A DNA stretch of 64,000 nucleotides. It comes from Loktanella sp. DSM 29012. GTDB taxonomy: Bacteria > Pseudomonadota > Alphaproteobacteria > Rhodobacterales > Rhodobacteraceae. A program made the translations under genes and the position numbers. Each line of letters begins with the position of its first letter. Position 1 is the stretch's first letter. The stretch is taken from the NCBI RefSeq assembly GCF_900110705.1, contig NZ_FOEJ01000003.1:186001-250000 (forward strand). The letters are read 5' to 3'. Positions 49,058-58,472 of this stretch are shown here, piece by piece. The notes beneath the pieces are model-generated. The model did no database searches, was not told the DNA's origin, and saw only the letters and a program-made list of their open reading frames with translations.

Positions 49058-50092
49058 ATGACCCGCAGCTATCTGGATTATAACGCCACGACACCGCTTC
49101 GGGCCGAGGCCCGCGACGCGATGATCGCGGCGATGGATGTGGCGGGCAACCCGTCGTCTGTCCACGCGGAAGGGCGCGCGGCGAAAGGGCTGGTTGAACG
49201 CGCGCGGGGGCAACTGGCCGAGGCGCTGGGTGCGTCCAACGCGGACATCGTTTTCGTGTCAGGTTCAACCGAGGCGGCGGCGCTGTCGCTGGCTGGACGC
49301 GGTTTGCGCTGTGCGGGCATCGAGCACGAGGCCGTGCGCGTCTGGTGCGACGCGACGCTGAGCCTGTCGGCCGGGCAGGTGATCTGTGACGATCCTGCGC
49401 GTGCGACGGTCCAGCTTGCCAATTCGGAAACCGGAATCTTGCAGGATCTGCCGCAGGGGCTGGCCGTCAGCGATATTACCCAAGGGTTCGGGCGCGTGCC
49501 ATTTGCCTATGGGTGGGCCGGGGTCGACATGGTGTTCCTGTCAGCCCACAAATTTGGCGGACCAAAAGGTGTGGGCGCATTGATCGTGCCGCAAGGTGCC
49601 GAGATTGCCGCACAAATTCGTGGTGGCGGCCAAGAGATGGGCCGCAGGTCCGGGACCGAGAACGTCATCGCGATCGCCGGCATGGGGGCCGCGGCCGCTG
49701 CGGCACAAAAAGATTTGGCAGATGGCGTCTGGGACCGGGTTGCGCAACTTAGAAATATTCTAGAAAAGGCCATTGCAGAGCAGTCTTCGCAGACTATTTT
49801 TCTAGGGAATGACCTGCGCAGGCTGCCCAATACGTCGTGTTTCATCACGCCCGGCTGGAAGGGTGAGACACAGGTCATGGCGATGGACCTTGCCGGATTT
49901 GCCGTCAGCGCAGGATCGGCCTGTTCCAGCGGCAAGGTCAAGGCAAGCCGGGTGCTGCAATCGCTGGGGTTCGACGATGAACAGGCGGGTTGCGCGTTGC
50001 GGGTGTCGCTGGGCCCCGAGACAACAGAAGATACGGTCTTGCGCTTTGCCGAGGCGTGGGGCCGAAAAATCAAACGGATGCAGGCGGCATGA
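49058..50092 (+). CDS. cysteine desulfurase (IscS/NifS-like), second gene of suf operon
   Basis: A 344-residue PLP enzyme that takes sulfur from cysteine. It starts 'SYLDYNATTPLRAEARDAM'; PLP lysine Lys165 in 'LSAHKFGGPKG'; 'RSGTENV' and the sulfur-carrying Cys289 in 'VSAGSACSSGKVKAS' are intact. It is 50-60 residues shorter than E. coli IscS, as in other rhodobacterial suf operons. AAGGAC precedes the ATG at 49058. Codons 231-251 are AT-rich and contain rare AGA and CTA triplets forming an ICE-like palindrome. sufB follows 21 bp later. Confidence 0.92.
   Translation: MTRSYLDYNATTPLRAEARDAMIAAMDVAGNPSSVHAEGRAAKGLVERARGQLAEALGASNADIVFVSGSTEAAALSLAGRGLRCAGIEHEAVRVWCDATLSLSAGQVICDDPARATVQLANSETGILQDLPQGLAVSDITQGFGRVPFAYGWAGVDMVFLSAHKFGGPKGVGALIVPQGAEIAAQIRGGGQEMGRRSGTENVIAIAGMGAAAAAAQKDLADGVWDRVAQLRNILEKAIAEQSSQTIFLGNDLRRLPNTSCFITPGWKGETQVMAMDLAGFAVSAGSACSSGKVKASRVLQSLGFDDEQAGCALRVSLGPETTEDTVLRFAEAWGRKIKRMQAA
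49749..49763. promoter_or_regulatory. ICE-like palindrome inside the cysteine desulfurase gene
   Basis: TTAGAA-ATA-TTCTAG differs from the ICE core by one base. It lies in codons for Leu-Arg-Asn-Ile-Leu, using AGA and CTA, which are rare in these GC-rich genes. About 350 bp before sufB. Could be an internal Irr site; unproven. Confidence 0.4.
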
Positions 50093-50113
50093 CGCCGCAA
50101 GAGAGGTAAGGAC

Positions 50114-51637
50114 ATGACAGCTTTGGATCAGGTAGAGGTCAAAGAGGGCGTCGATCAGGAAACCGTGGATGCGGTGGCCCAACTCTCTGGCGCGTATAAA
50201 TACGGCTGGAACGACGACGACATCGAGATGGATTATGCGCCCAAGGGCGTGAATCCCGATATCGTGGCGCTGATTTCCTCCAAGAACGAAGAGCCGCAGT
50301 GGATGCTGGACTGGCGTCAAGCTGCGTTCACCCGCTGGGAAGGCATGTCCGTGCCGAACTGGGCGATGCTCAAGGTCGCGGATATCGATTTTCAGGATCT
50401 GTATTACTACGCCCGGCCCAAGAGCATGGAGGTCAAGCCCAAGTCGTTGGACGAGGTCGACCCCAAGCTGCTGGAAACCTACAAGAAGCTGGGTATCCCA
50501 CTGAAGGAACAGGCCATTCTGGCTGGTGTCGAAGGTGCCGAAAACGATCTGCCAGAGCGTAAGGTCGCCGTGGATGCGGTGTTCGATTCCGTTTCCGTCG
50601 GTACGACATTCCAGGCAGAGCTGAAAAAGGCCGGCGTGATTTTCTGTTCCATCTCGGAGGCGATCCGCGAGTATCCCGAGCTGGTGAAGAAATACCTCGG
50701 CACCGTGGTGCCGCCGTCCGACAATTTCTACGCGACGCTGAACTCTGCCGTGTTTTCCGACGGGTCGTTTGTCTACGTTCCGCCCGGCGTGCGCTGCCCG
50801 ATGGAACTGTCGACCTATTTCCGGATCAACGCCGAAAATACCGGCCAGTTCGAGCGGACGCTGATCATCGCGGACAAGGGCAGCTATGTGTCCTACCTCG
50901 AAGGGTGCACCGCACCGAAACGCGATGTGGCGCAGCTGCACGCGGCGGTGGTCGAGATCATCATCGAAGAAGACGCCGAGGTGAAATACTCGACGGTCCA
51001 GAACTGGTATCCGGGCGACGAAGAAGGCAAGGGTGGTATCTATAACTTTGTGACCAAACGCGCCGACTGCCGTGGCGCGCGGTCCAAGGTGATGTGGACA
51101 CAGGTTGAAACCGGGTCTGCGGTGACGTGGAAATACCCGTCCTGCATTCTGCGCGGTGACGACAGTCAGGGCGAGTTCTATTCCATCGCCATCGCGAACA
51201 ACTATCAGCAGGCGGATACCGGCACCAAGATGGTGCACCTGGGCAAGCGCACCAAGTCGCGCATCGTGTCCAAGGGGATTTCTGCAGGCCACGCCCAGAA
51301 CACCTATCGCGGGCTGGTGTCTATGCACCCCAAGGCCAAGGAATCGCGCAACTATACCCAGTGCGACAGTCTGTTGATCGGATCGCAATGCGGGGCACAT
51401 ACGGTCCCGTATATCGAGGTCAAGAACAACTCGAGCCGGGTCGAGCACGAGGCGACGACGTCCAAGGTGGACGACGATCAGCTGTTCTACTGCCGTTCGC
51501 GCGGGATGGATGAGGAAGAGGCCGTGGCCTTGGTCGTGAACGGGTTCTGCAAGGAAGTGCTGCAGGCGCTGCCGATGGAATTCGCGATGGAAGCACAGGC
51601 GCTGGTGGCGATCAGCCTCGAAGGATCGGTCGGCTAA
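50114..51637 (+). CDS. sufB: Fe-S cluster assembly scaffold SufB
   Basis: A 507-residue scaffold subunit of the SufBCD complex on which clusters are built. It begins with '[18 protein letters not shown]'; the core beta-helix contains '[26 protein letters not shown]' across about residues 215-240, and the C-terminal half has '[22 protein letters not shown]' with conserved cysteines that accept sulfur from SufSE. '[21 protein letters not shown]' ends the fold. Standard length. Ribosome site AGAGAGG. Confidence 0.98.
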   Translation: MTALDQVEVKEGVDQETVDAVAQLSGAYKYGWNDDDIEMDYAPKGVNPDIVALISSKNEEPQWMLDWRQAAFTRWEGMSVPNWAMLKVADIDFQDLYYYARPKSMEVKPKSLDEVDPKLLETYKKLGIPLKEQAILAGVEGAENDLPERKVAVDAVFDSVSVGTTFQAELKKAGVIFCSISEAIREYPELVKKYLGTVVPPSDNFYATLNSAVFSDGSFVYVPPGVRCPMELSTYFRINAENTGQFERTLIIADKGSYVSYLEGCTAPKRDVAQLHAAVVEIIIEEDAEVKYSTVQNWYPGDEEGKGGIYNFVTKRADCRGARSKVMWTQVETGSAVTWKYPSCILRGDDSQGEFYSIAIANNYQQADTGTKMVHLGKRTKSRIVSKGISAGHAQNTYRGLVSMHPKAKESRNYTQCDSLLIGSQCGAHTVPYIEVKNNSSRVEHEATTSKVDDDQLFYCRSRGMDEEEAVALVVNGFCKEVLQALPMEFAMEAQALVAISLEGSVG

Positions 51638-51695
51638 ACAGCTGCACCTTAGGGAATGCGACGATTGTCGCCAAGGAATACTGAAGGAAGAAAAG

Positions 51696-52451
51696 ATGCT
51701 GGAAATCAAAGGCCTGAAGGTCGATCTTGAAGAAGAAGAGAAGTCGATCCTCAAGGGTGTCGACCTGACCGTCGGCGCAGGCGAGGTCCATGCGATCATG
51801 GGTCCGAACGGGTCGGGCAAATCCACCCTGTCCTACGTGCTGTCCGGCAAGGACGGTTATGAGGTGACGGAAGGGTCTGCGACGTTGGATGGCGCCGACC
51901 TGCTGGACATGGAGCCCGAGGAGCGCGCGGCTGCCGGCCTGTTCCTGGCGTTTCAGTACCCTGTTGAAATTCCCGGTGTGGGCAACATGACGTTCCTGCG
52001 CACCGCGGTGAACGCACAGCGCAAGGCGCGCGGTCAGGACGAATTGTCTGCCGGTGATTTCCTCAAGGAAGTGCGCGCCCGCGCCAAGGATCTGAAGATC
52101 GATGCCGAAATGCTCAAGCGTCCGGTCAACGTCGGTTTTTCGGGCGGCGAGAAAAAGCGGAACGAGATTCTGCAAATGGCCATGCTGGAACCCAAGATGT
52201 GCATCCTGGATGAGACCGACTCTGGCCTTGATGTGGACGCCATGAAACTGGTGTCAGAAGGCGTGAATGCGCTGCGGTCCGAGGGTCGTTCCTTCCTGGT
52301 TATCACGCATTATCAGCGGCTTCTGGACCATATCAAACCTGATGTCGTGCACATCATGTCCAACGGTCGCATCATCAAGACCGGCGGTCCCGATCTCGCG
52401 CTCGAGGTCGAGAACAACGGTTATGCAGACCTGTTGGCGGAGGCCGAGTAA
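51696..52451 (+). CDS. sufC: Fe-S cluster assembly ATPase SufC
   Basis: A 251-residue ABC-type ATPase that powers the SufBCD scaffold. Walker A 'GPNGSGKSTLSYVLSG', signature 'FSGGEKKRNEILQMA', Walker B 'CILDETDSGLDVDAMK', switch His in 'VITHYQRLLDHI'. The 'ETDSGLD' variant is typical of SufC. ATG follows GAAGGAAGAAAAG. Its stop overlaps the sufD start (TAATG). Confidence 0.98.
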   Translation: MLEIKGLKVDLEEEEKSILKGVDLTVGAGEVHAIMGPNGSGKSTLSYVLSGKDGYEVTEGSATLDGADLLDMEPEERAAAGLFLAFQYPVEIPGVGNMTFLRTAVNAQRKARGQDELSAGDFLKEVRARAKDLKIDAEMLKRPVNVGFSGGEKKRNEILQMAMLEPKMCILDETDSGLDVDAMKLVSEGVNALRSEGRSFLVITHYQRLLDHIKPDVVHIMSNGRIIKTGGPDLALEVENNGYADLLAEAE

Positions 52452-53737
52452 TGGCCTTGCCGCAATTCAAACAGGACGCGACCGATGCGCGGCTGGATGC
52501 GGTCACGGTGCCTGACGGTGCTGCGTGGCTGACGCAGGCGCGCAAGGATGCAATGACCCGCACGGCCACGATGGGCCTGCCGCATCGGCGTGACGAATAT
52601 TGGAAATACACCGATCCTGCGACGCTTGTGGCTGCCGATGCCCCTGCGGCAGAGGTTCTGGACGATGATGACGCGATCTTTTCAGACGCAAATCCCCTGA
52701 CGCTTGTGTTCGTCGACGGTGTCTTTGATGCCGCTGCATCTGATGACCTCAAGGGTGAGAATCTGGAAATCGGGTGTCTGGCAGAGGCCGGTGCGCAGGA
52801 TATCCACTGGGCCAAGGATCTCTACGGCGTATTGGAACTGGCCGGACAAAACCCGGTGCAACGTCCGCTGGCATCGCTGAATACCGCGACCGCCACGGAT
52901 GGTGTGATGATCCGCGCCACGGGTCCAGTGGATCGCCCCATCTGCCTGCGGTATCGCCGCAAGGAGTCCGCCGCAGACGCGGTTTTGCATCATGTCGTCC
53001 GGGTCGAGGCCGGGGCAAAGGTTACGCTACTGGAAACCGGATCGGCGGCTGCGCGACTGTCCACGGTCACCGAAGTGTCGGTTGCCGATGGTGGTGAATT
53101 CCATCACGTGCGCCAACAGGGCCGCGATCATGCGCGCCGGATGAACACTCATACCTTTGCCCGGATCGGTGAAGGTTCAGTTTTCAAATCGTTTACGTTG
53201 TCGCTGAACGGCGTGCTGACGCGCAATGATTGCGTGATCGATATGCTGGGGGACGATGCCGTGGCCCATGTCGCGGGTGCCTGTGTCGGTGACGGCGAAG
53301 GTTTTCACCACGACGACACCGTGTTCATCACCCACGACGCCCTGCGCGGCGAGTCACGTCAGGTGTTCAAGAAGGTGCTGCGCAACGGTGCGGTCGGCGT
53401 TTTCCAAGGCAAGATCCTTGTCAAGGAAGGCGCGCAAAAGACCGACGGCTATCAGATCAGCCAGTCGCTGCTGCTGGACGACGACAGCCAGTTTCTGGCC
53501 AAGCCAGAGCTGGAAATCTACGCAGATGACGTCGCGTGTTCGCACGGGTCCACCTCTGGTGCGATTTCCGAAGAGGCGCTGTTCTACCTGCGGTCCCGTG
53601 GCGTGTCGGAAAAGGCAGCAACAAACCTGTTGACGCTGGCCTTCCTTGCCGAGGCACTGGAAGAAATCGCAGACGAAGGTCTGGCAGATGATCTGCGCGA
53701 TCGTTTGGCAGGCTGGCTGGACCGCCACGCAGGCTGA
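52451..53737 (+). CDS. sufD: Fe-S cluster assembly protein SufD
   Basis: A 428-residue partner of SufB in the scaffold complex. N-terminal helical part, then beta-helix with 'FHHDDTVFITHDALRGESRQVFKKVL' over about residues 282-307, and C-terminal 'ADDVACSHGSTSGAISEEALFYLRSRGVS', the SufD signature with its conserved Cys-Ser-His. Overlaps sufC and the next gene by one base each. Confidence 0.97.
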   Translation: MALPQFKQDATDARLDAVTVPDGAAWLTQARKDAMTRTATMGLPHRRDEYWKYTDPATLVAADAPAAEVLDDDDAIFSDANPLTLVFVDGVFDAAASDDLKGENLEIGCLAEAGAQDIHWAKDLYGVLELAGQNPVQRPLASLNTATATDGVMIRATGPVDRPICLRYRRKESAADAVLHHVVRVEAGAKVTLLETGSAAARLSTVTEVSVADGGEFHHVRQQGRDHARRMNTHTFARIGEGSVFKSFTLSLNGVLTRNDCVIDMLGDDAVAHVAGACVGDGEGFHHDDTVFITHDALRGESRQVFKKVLRNGAVGVFQGKILVKEGAQKTDGYQISQSLLLDDDSQFLAKPELEIYADDVACSHGSTSGAISEEALFYLRSRGVSEKAATNLLTLAFLAEALEEIADEGLADDLRDRLAGWLDRHAG

Positions 53738-54234
53738 TGGCCGTTTCGACGAACATCATGCGGGCCTGGCGCAGACCGCGCCAGGTCATGCGCGAACTGC
53801 TGGATCAGGGAAAACGCGAGGATCGGGCGATTGCCTATCTCTTTGTGTTCTGCATCCTGGTTTTCATCGCGCAGTGGCCACGTCTGTCACGCAGGGCGGC
53901 CGGGTTCGAGCTGGCACCGGGGGCAGAGCCGCCAGAGCTGTCGCAGCTCATGACCTATGAACTCTTTGCCTGGCTGATGGTCTGGCCTCTTGTGCTTTAT
54001 GGTCTTGCTGCGCTCTCTCATCTGGTCGCACGGCTCTTTGGCGGTCAGGGCAGTTTCTACAGCGCGAGACTGGCGTTGTTCTGGTCGCTGCTGGCCAGTG
54101 TGCCGTTGCTGCTGCTGTATGGTCTGATGGCCGGATTTCTGGGGCCAGCTGCGGGGACGCAACTGGTAGGCGCTGTCTGGCTGCTGATTTTTGGCTACAT
54201 CTGGCTGCAGTCCCTGCGCGAGGCGGAAAAGTGA
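53737..54234 (+). CDS. YIP1-family membrane protein (first of pair)
   Basis: A 165-residue membrane protein with four hydrophobic segments (about residues 32-52, 71-98, 108-134, 138-158). The pattern and the 'LARLFGGQGSFYSARLALFWSLLASVPLLLL' region fit the YIP1 (PF04893) clan. The start overlaps the sufD stop (TGATG), and the gene overlaps its paralogue by 4 bp (GTGA), so it is locked into the suf operon. Nothing in known Fe-S assembly calls for membrane proteins of this kind; function unknown. Confidence 0.84.
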   Translation: MAVSTNIMRAWRRPRQVMRELLDQGKREDRAIAYLFVFCILVFIAQWPRLSRRAAGFELAPGAEPPELSQLMTYELFAWLMVWPLVLYGLAALSHLVARLFGGQGSFYSARLALFWSLLASVPLLLLYGLMAGFLGPAAGTQLVGAVWLLIFGYIWLQSLREAEK

Positions 54235-54800
54235 TCAACGCTGACTTTCTCAAGCGGTCATTGATCGACCCCGCGGGGACGGCGCGCGGGCTGATGTCAT
54301 ATCATCTGGCACCCCTGACGTTGTGGTCGATCCTTGCGGTCGTAGCGATCTGTTCCACCATCCTCGTCGGGGTCGGCAGTATGATCCTTGGCAGTGCACC
54401 CGATACGATGGCCATGATGCCTTTTGTCGTTGCCATCGTCCTGGCCTCGTCGCTGGTGGTGCTGATCTTTGCCATTTACCTGACCGGCCGCAGTCTGGGC
54501 GGGCAGGGACGGTTGGACCAGACGATCCTATTGGTCGCATGGTGGCAGGGCATCGGTCTTGTTATCCAATTGTTCCAGACGTTTGTGATGGTTCTTCTGC
54601 CGCCGCTTTCCGGAATTGTCACGCTGGCCGGTTTTGCCTGGCTGCTCTTTGCCCTGCTGCATTTCGTGAATGTCTTGCATGGGTTTGACAGCCTGCTCAA
54701 ATCGCTTGGCACCGTTGCCTTGGGGATCATTGGATTCTCGTTCGGCATTGCACTTTTTCTGACGCTGATTGGCGTCGGGGTCCAAGGGGGATCCATTTGA
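54231..54800 (+). CDS. YIP1-family membrane protein (second of pair)
   Basis: A 189-residue protein with five hydrophobic segments and a YIP1-like core 'YLTGRSLGGQGRLDQTILLVAWWQGIGLVIQL' (about 82-113), comparable with the GGQGSF..ARLALFW core of the preceding protein. The two are probably paralogous subunits. GTG start at 54231. The stop (TTGATG) overlaps the sufS ATG. Function unknown. Confidence 0.84.
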   Translation: MINADFLKRSLIDPAGTARGLMSYHLAPLTLWSILAVVAICSTILVGVGSMILGSAPDTMAMMPFVVAIVLASSLVVLIFAIYLTGRSLGGQGRLDQTILLVAWWQGIGLVIQLFQTFVMVLLPPLSGIVTLAGFAWLLFALLHFVNVLHGFDSLLKSLGTVALGIIGFSFGIALFLTLIGVGVQGGSI

Positions 54801-56020
54801 TGTTCGATATCGCTGATATCCGGTCGCAGTTTCCGATCCTGTCCCGTCAGGTGAACGGCAAGCCGCTGGTCTATTTGGACAACGGCGCCTCTGCGCAGAA
54901 ACCGCAGGTCGTCATTGATGCCGTCACGCGCGGCTACGCCGAGGAATATTCCAACGTGCACCGTGGTCTGCACTATCTGTCCAATCTCGCGACCGACCGC
55001 TACGAATCCGTACGCGGCGTCGTGGCACGGTTTCTGAACGCCGCCTCCGAGGATGATATCGTGCTCAATTCAGGCACGACCGAGGGGATCAACATGGTGT
55101 CCTATGGCTGGGCGGTGCCGCGGCTTCAGCCGGGGGACGAGATCGTCCTGTCGATCATGGAACACCACGCCAATATCGTGCCGTGGCATTTCCTGCGTGA
55201 ACGGCAGGGTGTCGTCATCAAGTGGGTTGATTGCGACGCGGATGGCAACCTGGATCCGCAGGCCGTGATCGATGCCATCGGCCCCAAGACCAAATTGGTG
55301 GCAATCACCCATATGTCCAATGTGTTGGGCACTGTTGTTGATGTGAAAACCATCTGTGCCGCTGCTCGCACGCGGGGCGTGCCGGTGTTGGTGGATGGGT
55401 CGCAAGCCGCGGTACACATGGCGGTGGATGTGCAGGATATCGGCTGTGATTTCTACGCGATCACGGGGCACAAGTTGTACGGTCCTTCGGGGTCTGGTGC
55501 GATCTGGGTTCATCCCGACCGGATGCGCGAAATGCGTCCATTCATGGGTGGCGGCGACATGATCCGCGAGGTGGGCCGCGATGCGGTCACCTACAACGAT
55601 CCGCCCATGATGTTCGAGGCCGGCACCCCCGGTATCGTACAGACGATCGGTCTGGGCGTGGCACTGGACTGGATGATGGACGTTGGCATGGATAATATCG
55701 CAATCCACGAGGCGGGTTTGCGCGACTATGCGCAATCGCGCCTGCGCGGGTTGAATTGGTTGCAGGTGCAGGGCAACGCACCGGGCAAAGGTGCGATCTT
55801 TTCGTTCAAGATCGAAGGTGCAGCCCATGCGCATGACATATCCACCGTGCTGGACAAAAAAGGTGTTGCCGTCCGGGCCGGGTCGCATTGCGCGATGCCG
55901 TTGATGGATCATCTGGGCGTTCCGGCGACCTGCCGCGCGTCGTTCGGCGTTTACAACACACGCGACGAAGTGGACGTCCTCGTCGAGGCATTGGAACTTT
56001 GTCACGAACTTTTCGCCTGA
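54800..56020 (+). CDS. sufS: cysteine desulfurase SufS
   Basis: A 406-residue group II cysteine desulfurase that supplies persulfide sulfur to SufE and SufB. It starts 'FDIADIRSQFPILSRQVNGKPLVYLDNGAS'; 'GTTEGINMVSYGW', the PLP lysine in 'AITGHKLYGPSGSGA' and the sulfur-carrying Cys in 'VAVRAGSHCAMPLM' are present. ATG at 54800 overlaps the previous stop. It is the last gene of the operon: sufA and sufT, often found next, are absent here. A perfect 20-bp palindrome follows. Confidence 0.97.
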   Translation: MFDIADIRSQFPILSRQVNGKPLVYLDNGASAQKPQVVIDAVTRGYAEEYSNVHRGLHYLSNLATDRYESVRGVVARFLNAASEDDIVLNSGTTEGINMVSYGWAVPRLQPGDEIVLSIMEHHANIVPWHFLRERQGVVIKWVDCDADGNLDPQAVIDAIGPKTKLVAITHMSNVLGTVVDVKTICAAARTRGVPVLVDGSQAAVHMAVDVQDIGCDFYAITGHKLYGPSGSGAIWVHPDRMREMRPFMGGGDMIREVGRDAVTYNDPPMMFEAGTPGIVQTIGLGVALDWMMDVGMDNIAIHEAGLRDYAQSRLRGLNWLQVQGNAPGKGAIFSFKIEGAAHAHDISTVLDKKGVAVRAGSHCAMPLMDHLGVPATCRASFGVYNTRDEVDVLVEALELCHELFA

Positions 56021-56028
56021 TTTCCCGT

Positions 56029-56048
56029 TGCGGGGCCGCGGCCCCGCA
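56029..56048. terminator. perfect 20-bp palindrome after sufS
   Basis: TGCGGGGCCGCGGCCCCGCA lies 8 bp beyond the sufS stop and 17 bp before tRNA-Arg. It is a very stable hairpin without T-run, probably the end of the suf transcript or a processing barrier. Confidence 0.65.
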
Positions 56049-56065
56049 GCTATAGCAAGCGCAAC

Positions 56066-56142
<77 letters not shown>

Positions 56143-56224
56143 TTTTCTACATTTGATCAGCACATTGCTTGCATCACGTTCATTCAGTGGATGCTCGAAA
56201 AACTGTATTTAGCGGTATGGATTT

Positions 56225-56301
56225 TGGTAGGCCCGGCAGGACTTGAACCCGCAACCAAAGCGTTATGAGCGCTCTGCTCTAACCAATTGAGCTACAGGCC
56301 C
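56225..56301 (-). tRNA. tRNA-Met(CAU), probably the elongator
   Basis: 77-nt tRNA on the minus strand with encoded CCA, anticodon loop CTCATAA and anticodon CAU. The first acceptor pair is G-U, as in elongator tRNA-Met of other alphaproteobacteria. An Ile2 tRNA (lysidine-modified CAU) cannot be fully excluded by eye. It is not the initiator, whose anticodon stem ends in three G-C pairs. Confidence 0.85.
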
Positions 56302-56341
56302 GCTGCGGTCTGAATAGCCATTCAGACGAGGCGGTCAAGCA

Positions 56342-56617
56342 TCAGTTCTGGACGGGCGTGCCGATCAGCATCATTGACAGCAATGCGATCATTTCGCGTT
56401 CCCGATCGGTGACGACACTTGGGTCGCCATCCAAGTCAGCAAGCGCGTGAATGTCATCCAAGGTTGTCGGCGCGTCTGAATAGGAAACAGTCTGTGCCAC
56501 GTCGATATAGGGACCGTCAGCAATATCCTGCGTGGCCACAAGTGGAACAACCTCTGCCGCGGCGGGGGATGCGAATACGGCAAATGCCGTGGCGATGGGT
56601 GCAAAGTATTTATTCAT
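56342..56617 (-). CDS. 91-residue exported protein of unknown function
   Basis: A small protein with a clear signal peptide (residues 1-21, 'FAVFASPAAA' then EVVPLV). The mature part is acidic and contains 'HALADLDGDPSVVTDREREMIALLSMML', a helix-loop-helix that hints at calcium binding but does not fit a canonical EF-hand. Nothing else is recognisable. Stands alone between tRNA-Met and purM; divergent from purM. Confidence 0.72.
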   Translation of the reverse strand: MNKYFAPIATAFAVFASPAAAEVVPLVATQDIADGPYIDVAQTVSYSDAPTTLDDIHALADLDGDPSVVTDREREMIALLSMMLIGTPVQN

Positions 56618-56756
56618 GACATGGATAGAACACCGCTGCGGGTAAAAGGTTTCCTAAAGCATGGCAGGAATCCGCTTATTGCTTGGCCCGTCATGCTGCG
56701 TTGCACAGGCAGGCATCTTCGGTTACCTCGCAGGCAGATTTTGTTGGGGGCGATCC

Positions 56757-57797
56757 ATGACCAAAAACGGGCTGACATACGCACAGGCTGGCGTTGATAT
56801 CGACGCAGGCAACGCATTGGTCGAACGGATCAAACCGGCGGCCAAGCGGACGCAACGGTCCGGCTCGATGGCGGGGCTTGGCGGGTTTGGCGCTTTGTTC
56901 GACCTCAAGGGTGCTGGCTATGACGACCCCATTCTGGTTGCGGCTACGGACGGTGTGGGCACGAAACTGCGGATCGCCATCGACACCGGCAATCTGGACA
57001 CAATCGGCATCGATCTGGTGGCGATGTGTGTCAACGATCTGGTCTGCCAAGGTGCGGAACCACTGTTTTTCCTGGATTATTTTGCCACTGGCAAACTGGA
57101 TCTGGACGCGGCGACCCGCATTATCAACGGCATCGCGCAGGGGTGCGCACTGTCGGGTTGCGCGCTGATCGGGGGCGAGACGGCGGAAATGCCGGGCATG
57201 TATCACGGTGGTGATTTCGATCTGGCGGGTTTCAGCGTCGGGGCGATGGAGCGCGGGGCCGACCTGCCCGCAGGCGTGGCCGATGGCGATGTGCTGCTGG
57301 GGCTGGGCAGCGACGGCGTGCATTCCAATGGTTATTCTTTGGTGCGCCGGATCGTGGAACACGCAGGGCTGACATGGTCGGACGATTCCCCCTTTGGTGA
57401 CGGCGATCTGGGGGCGGCATTGCTCGCACCAACCCGGCTCTATGTGAAACCGGCGTTGGCCGCGATCCGCGCGGGTGGCGTGCATGCGCTGGCGCACATC
57501 ACGGGTGGCGGCCTGACCGAAAACCTGCCGCGCGTGCTGCCGGATGAATTGGGCGCACAGATCGACCTTGGGTCCTGGACGTTGCCACCGGTGTTCGACT
57601 GGTTGGCACACACTGGCAGCATCGAGACGTCTGAAATGCTGAAAACGTTCAACGCAGGCATCGGCATGGTGCTGGTTGTTGAGGCGGCCCGCGCCGAGGC
57701 GCTGGAAACGCTGCTGGTCGAACAGGGCGAACGTGTGCACCGTCTGGGCCATGTGACCCCCGGCGCAGGTGTCCGCTACACCGGGACGCTTGCGTGA
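56757..57797 (+). CDS. purM: phosphoribosylformylglycinamidine cyclo-ligase
   Basis: A 346-residue AIR synthetase, fifth step of purine synthesis. Typical blocks: '[22 protein letters not shown]', '[15 protein letters not shown]', '[23 protein letters not shown]', '[16 protein letters not shown]' and '[16 protein letters not shown]'. The ATG at 56757 (GGGGGCG upstream) matches the family start. The stop overlaps the purN start (GTGA), so the two steps are made together. Confidence 0.97.
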   Translation: MTKNGLTYAQAGVDIDAGNALVERIKPAAKRTQRSGSMAGLGGFGALFDLKGAGYDDPILVAATDGVGTKLRIAIDTGNLDTIGIDLVAMCVNDLVCQGAEPLFFLDYFATGKLDLDAATRIINGIAQGCALSGCALIGGETAEMPGMYHGGDFDLAGFSVGAMERGADLPAGVADGDVLLGLGSDGVHSNGYSLVRRIVEHAGLTWSDDSPFGDGDLGAALLAPTRLYVKPALAAIRAGGVHALAHITGGGLTENLPRVLPDELGAQIDLGSWTLPPVFDWLAHTGSIETSEMLKTFNAGIGMVLVVEAARAEALETLLVEQGERVHRLGHVTPGAGVRYTGTLA

Positions 57798-58390
57798 CAC
57801 GCGTTGCCTTGCTGATTTCGGGCGGCGGATCAAACATGGTCGCCCTCGCGCGCGACATGACGGGCGATCATCCGGGGCGCGCGAAACTGGTTTTGTCGAA
57901 TGTCCCGCAGGCGGGTGGATTGCTCAAGGCAAGCGCACTGCGTATTCCCACGGCCGTCGTGGATCATCGCGATCACGACGGGCGTTTGTCATTCGAGGCC
58001 GCAATCAACGCAGAACTGGACGCCGCCCGGATCGATCTGATCTGTCTGGCGGGTTTCATGCGGATCCTGACACCGGAATTCACCCATCGCTGGGCCGGCA
58101 GGATGCTGAACATCCACCCCTCGCTGCTGCCCAAATACAAGGGGCTGCACACCCATAGACGCGCGATCGAGGCCGGCGACACCGAACACGGTGCCAGCGT
58201 CCATATGGTCACGGGCGATCTGGATGATGGACCCGTTCTGGGCCAGGCCGTATTGAGCGTGCGGTCTGACGATACACCCGCAACCCTTGCCGAACGCGTC
58301 CTGCCGCTGGAACATCGGTTGTATCCGGAGGTGCTGCGTCGGTTCCTGGCGGGGGATACCACACCGGTGATGATCGACGCGCGGGATTGA
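57794..58390 (+). CDS. purN: phosphoribosylglycinamide formyltransferase
   Basis: A 198-residue GAR transformylase, third step of purine synthesis, using 10-formyl-tetrahydrofolate. '[12 protein letters not shown]' binds the nucleotide; the catalytic Asn-His-Asp triad lies in '[19 protein letters not shown]' and '[15 protein letters not shown]'. GTG start at 57794. Standard length. Confidence 0.97.
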   Translation: MTRVALLISGGGSNMVALARDMTGDHPGRAKLVLSNVPQAGGLLKASALRIPTAVVDHRDHDGRLSFEAAINAELDAARIDLICLAGFMRILTPEFTHRWAGRMLNIHPSLLPKYKGLHTHRRAIEAGDTEHGASVHMVTGDLDDGPVLGQAVLSVRSDDTPATLAERVLPLEHRLYPEVLRRFLAGDTTPVMIDARD

Positions 58391-58472
58391 CCCCGCTTTC
58401 CGAATCGCTGGCGATCCCTTAGGCAGGTGCAACAGTATTTTGCGCCGCAAGGCCGAACAGCCACGAGGCGCC

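Noticed and set aside
56500-56560. EF-hand in the small exported protein
   Set aside because: The spacing of acidic residues does not fit the 12-residue EF-hand loop, so it is not called as a domain.
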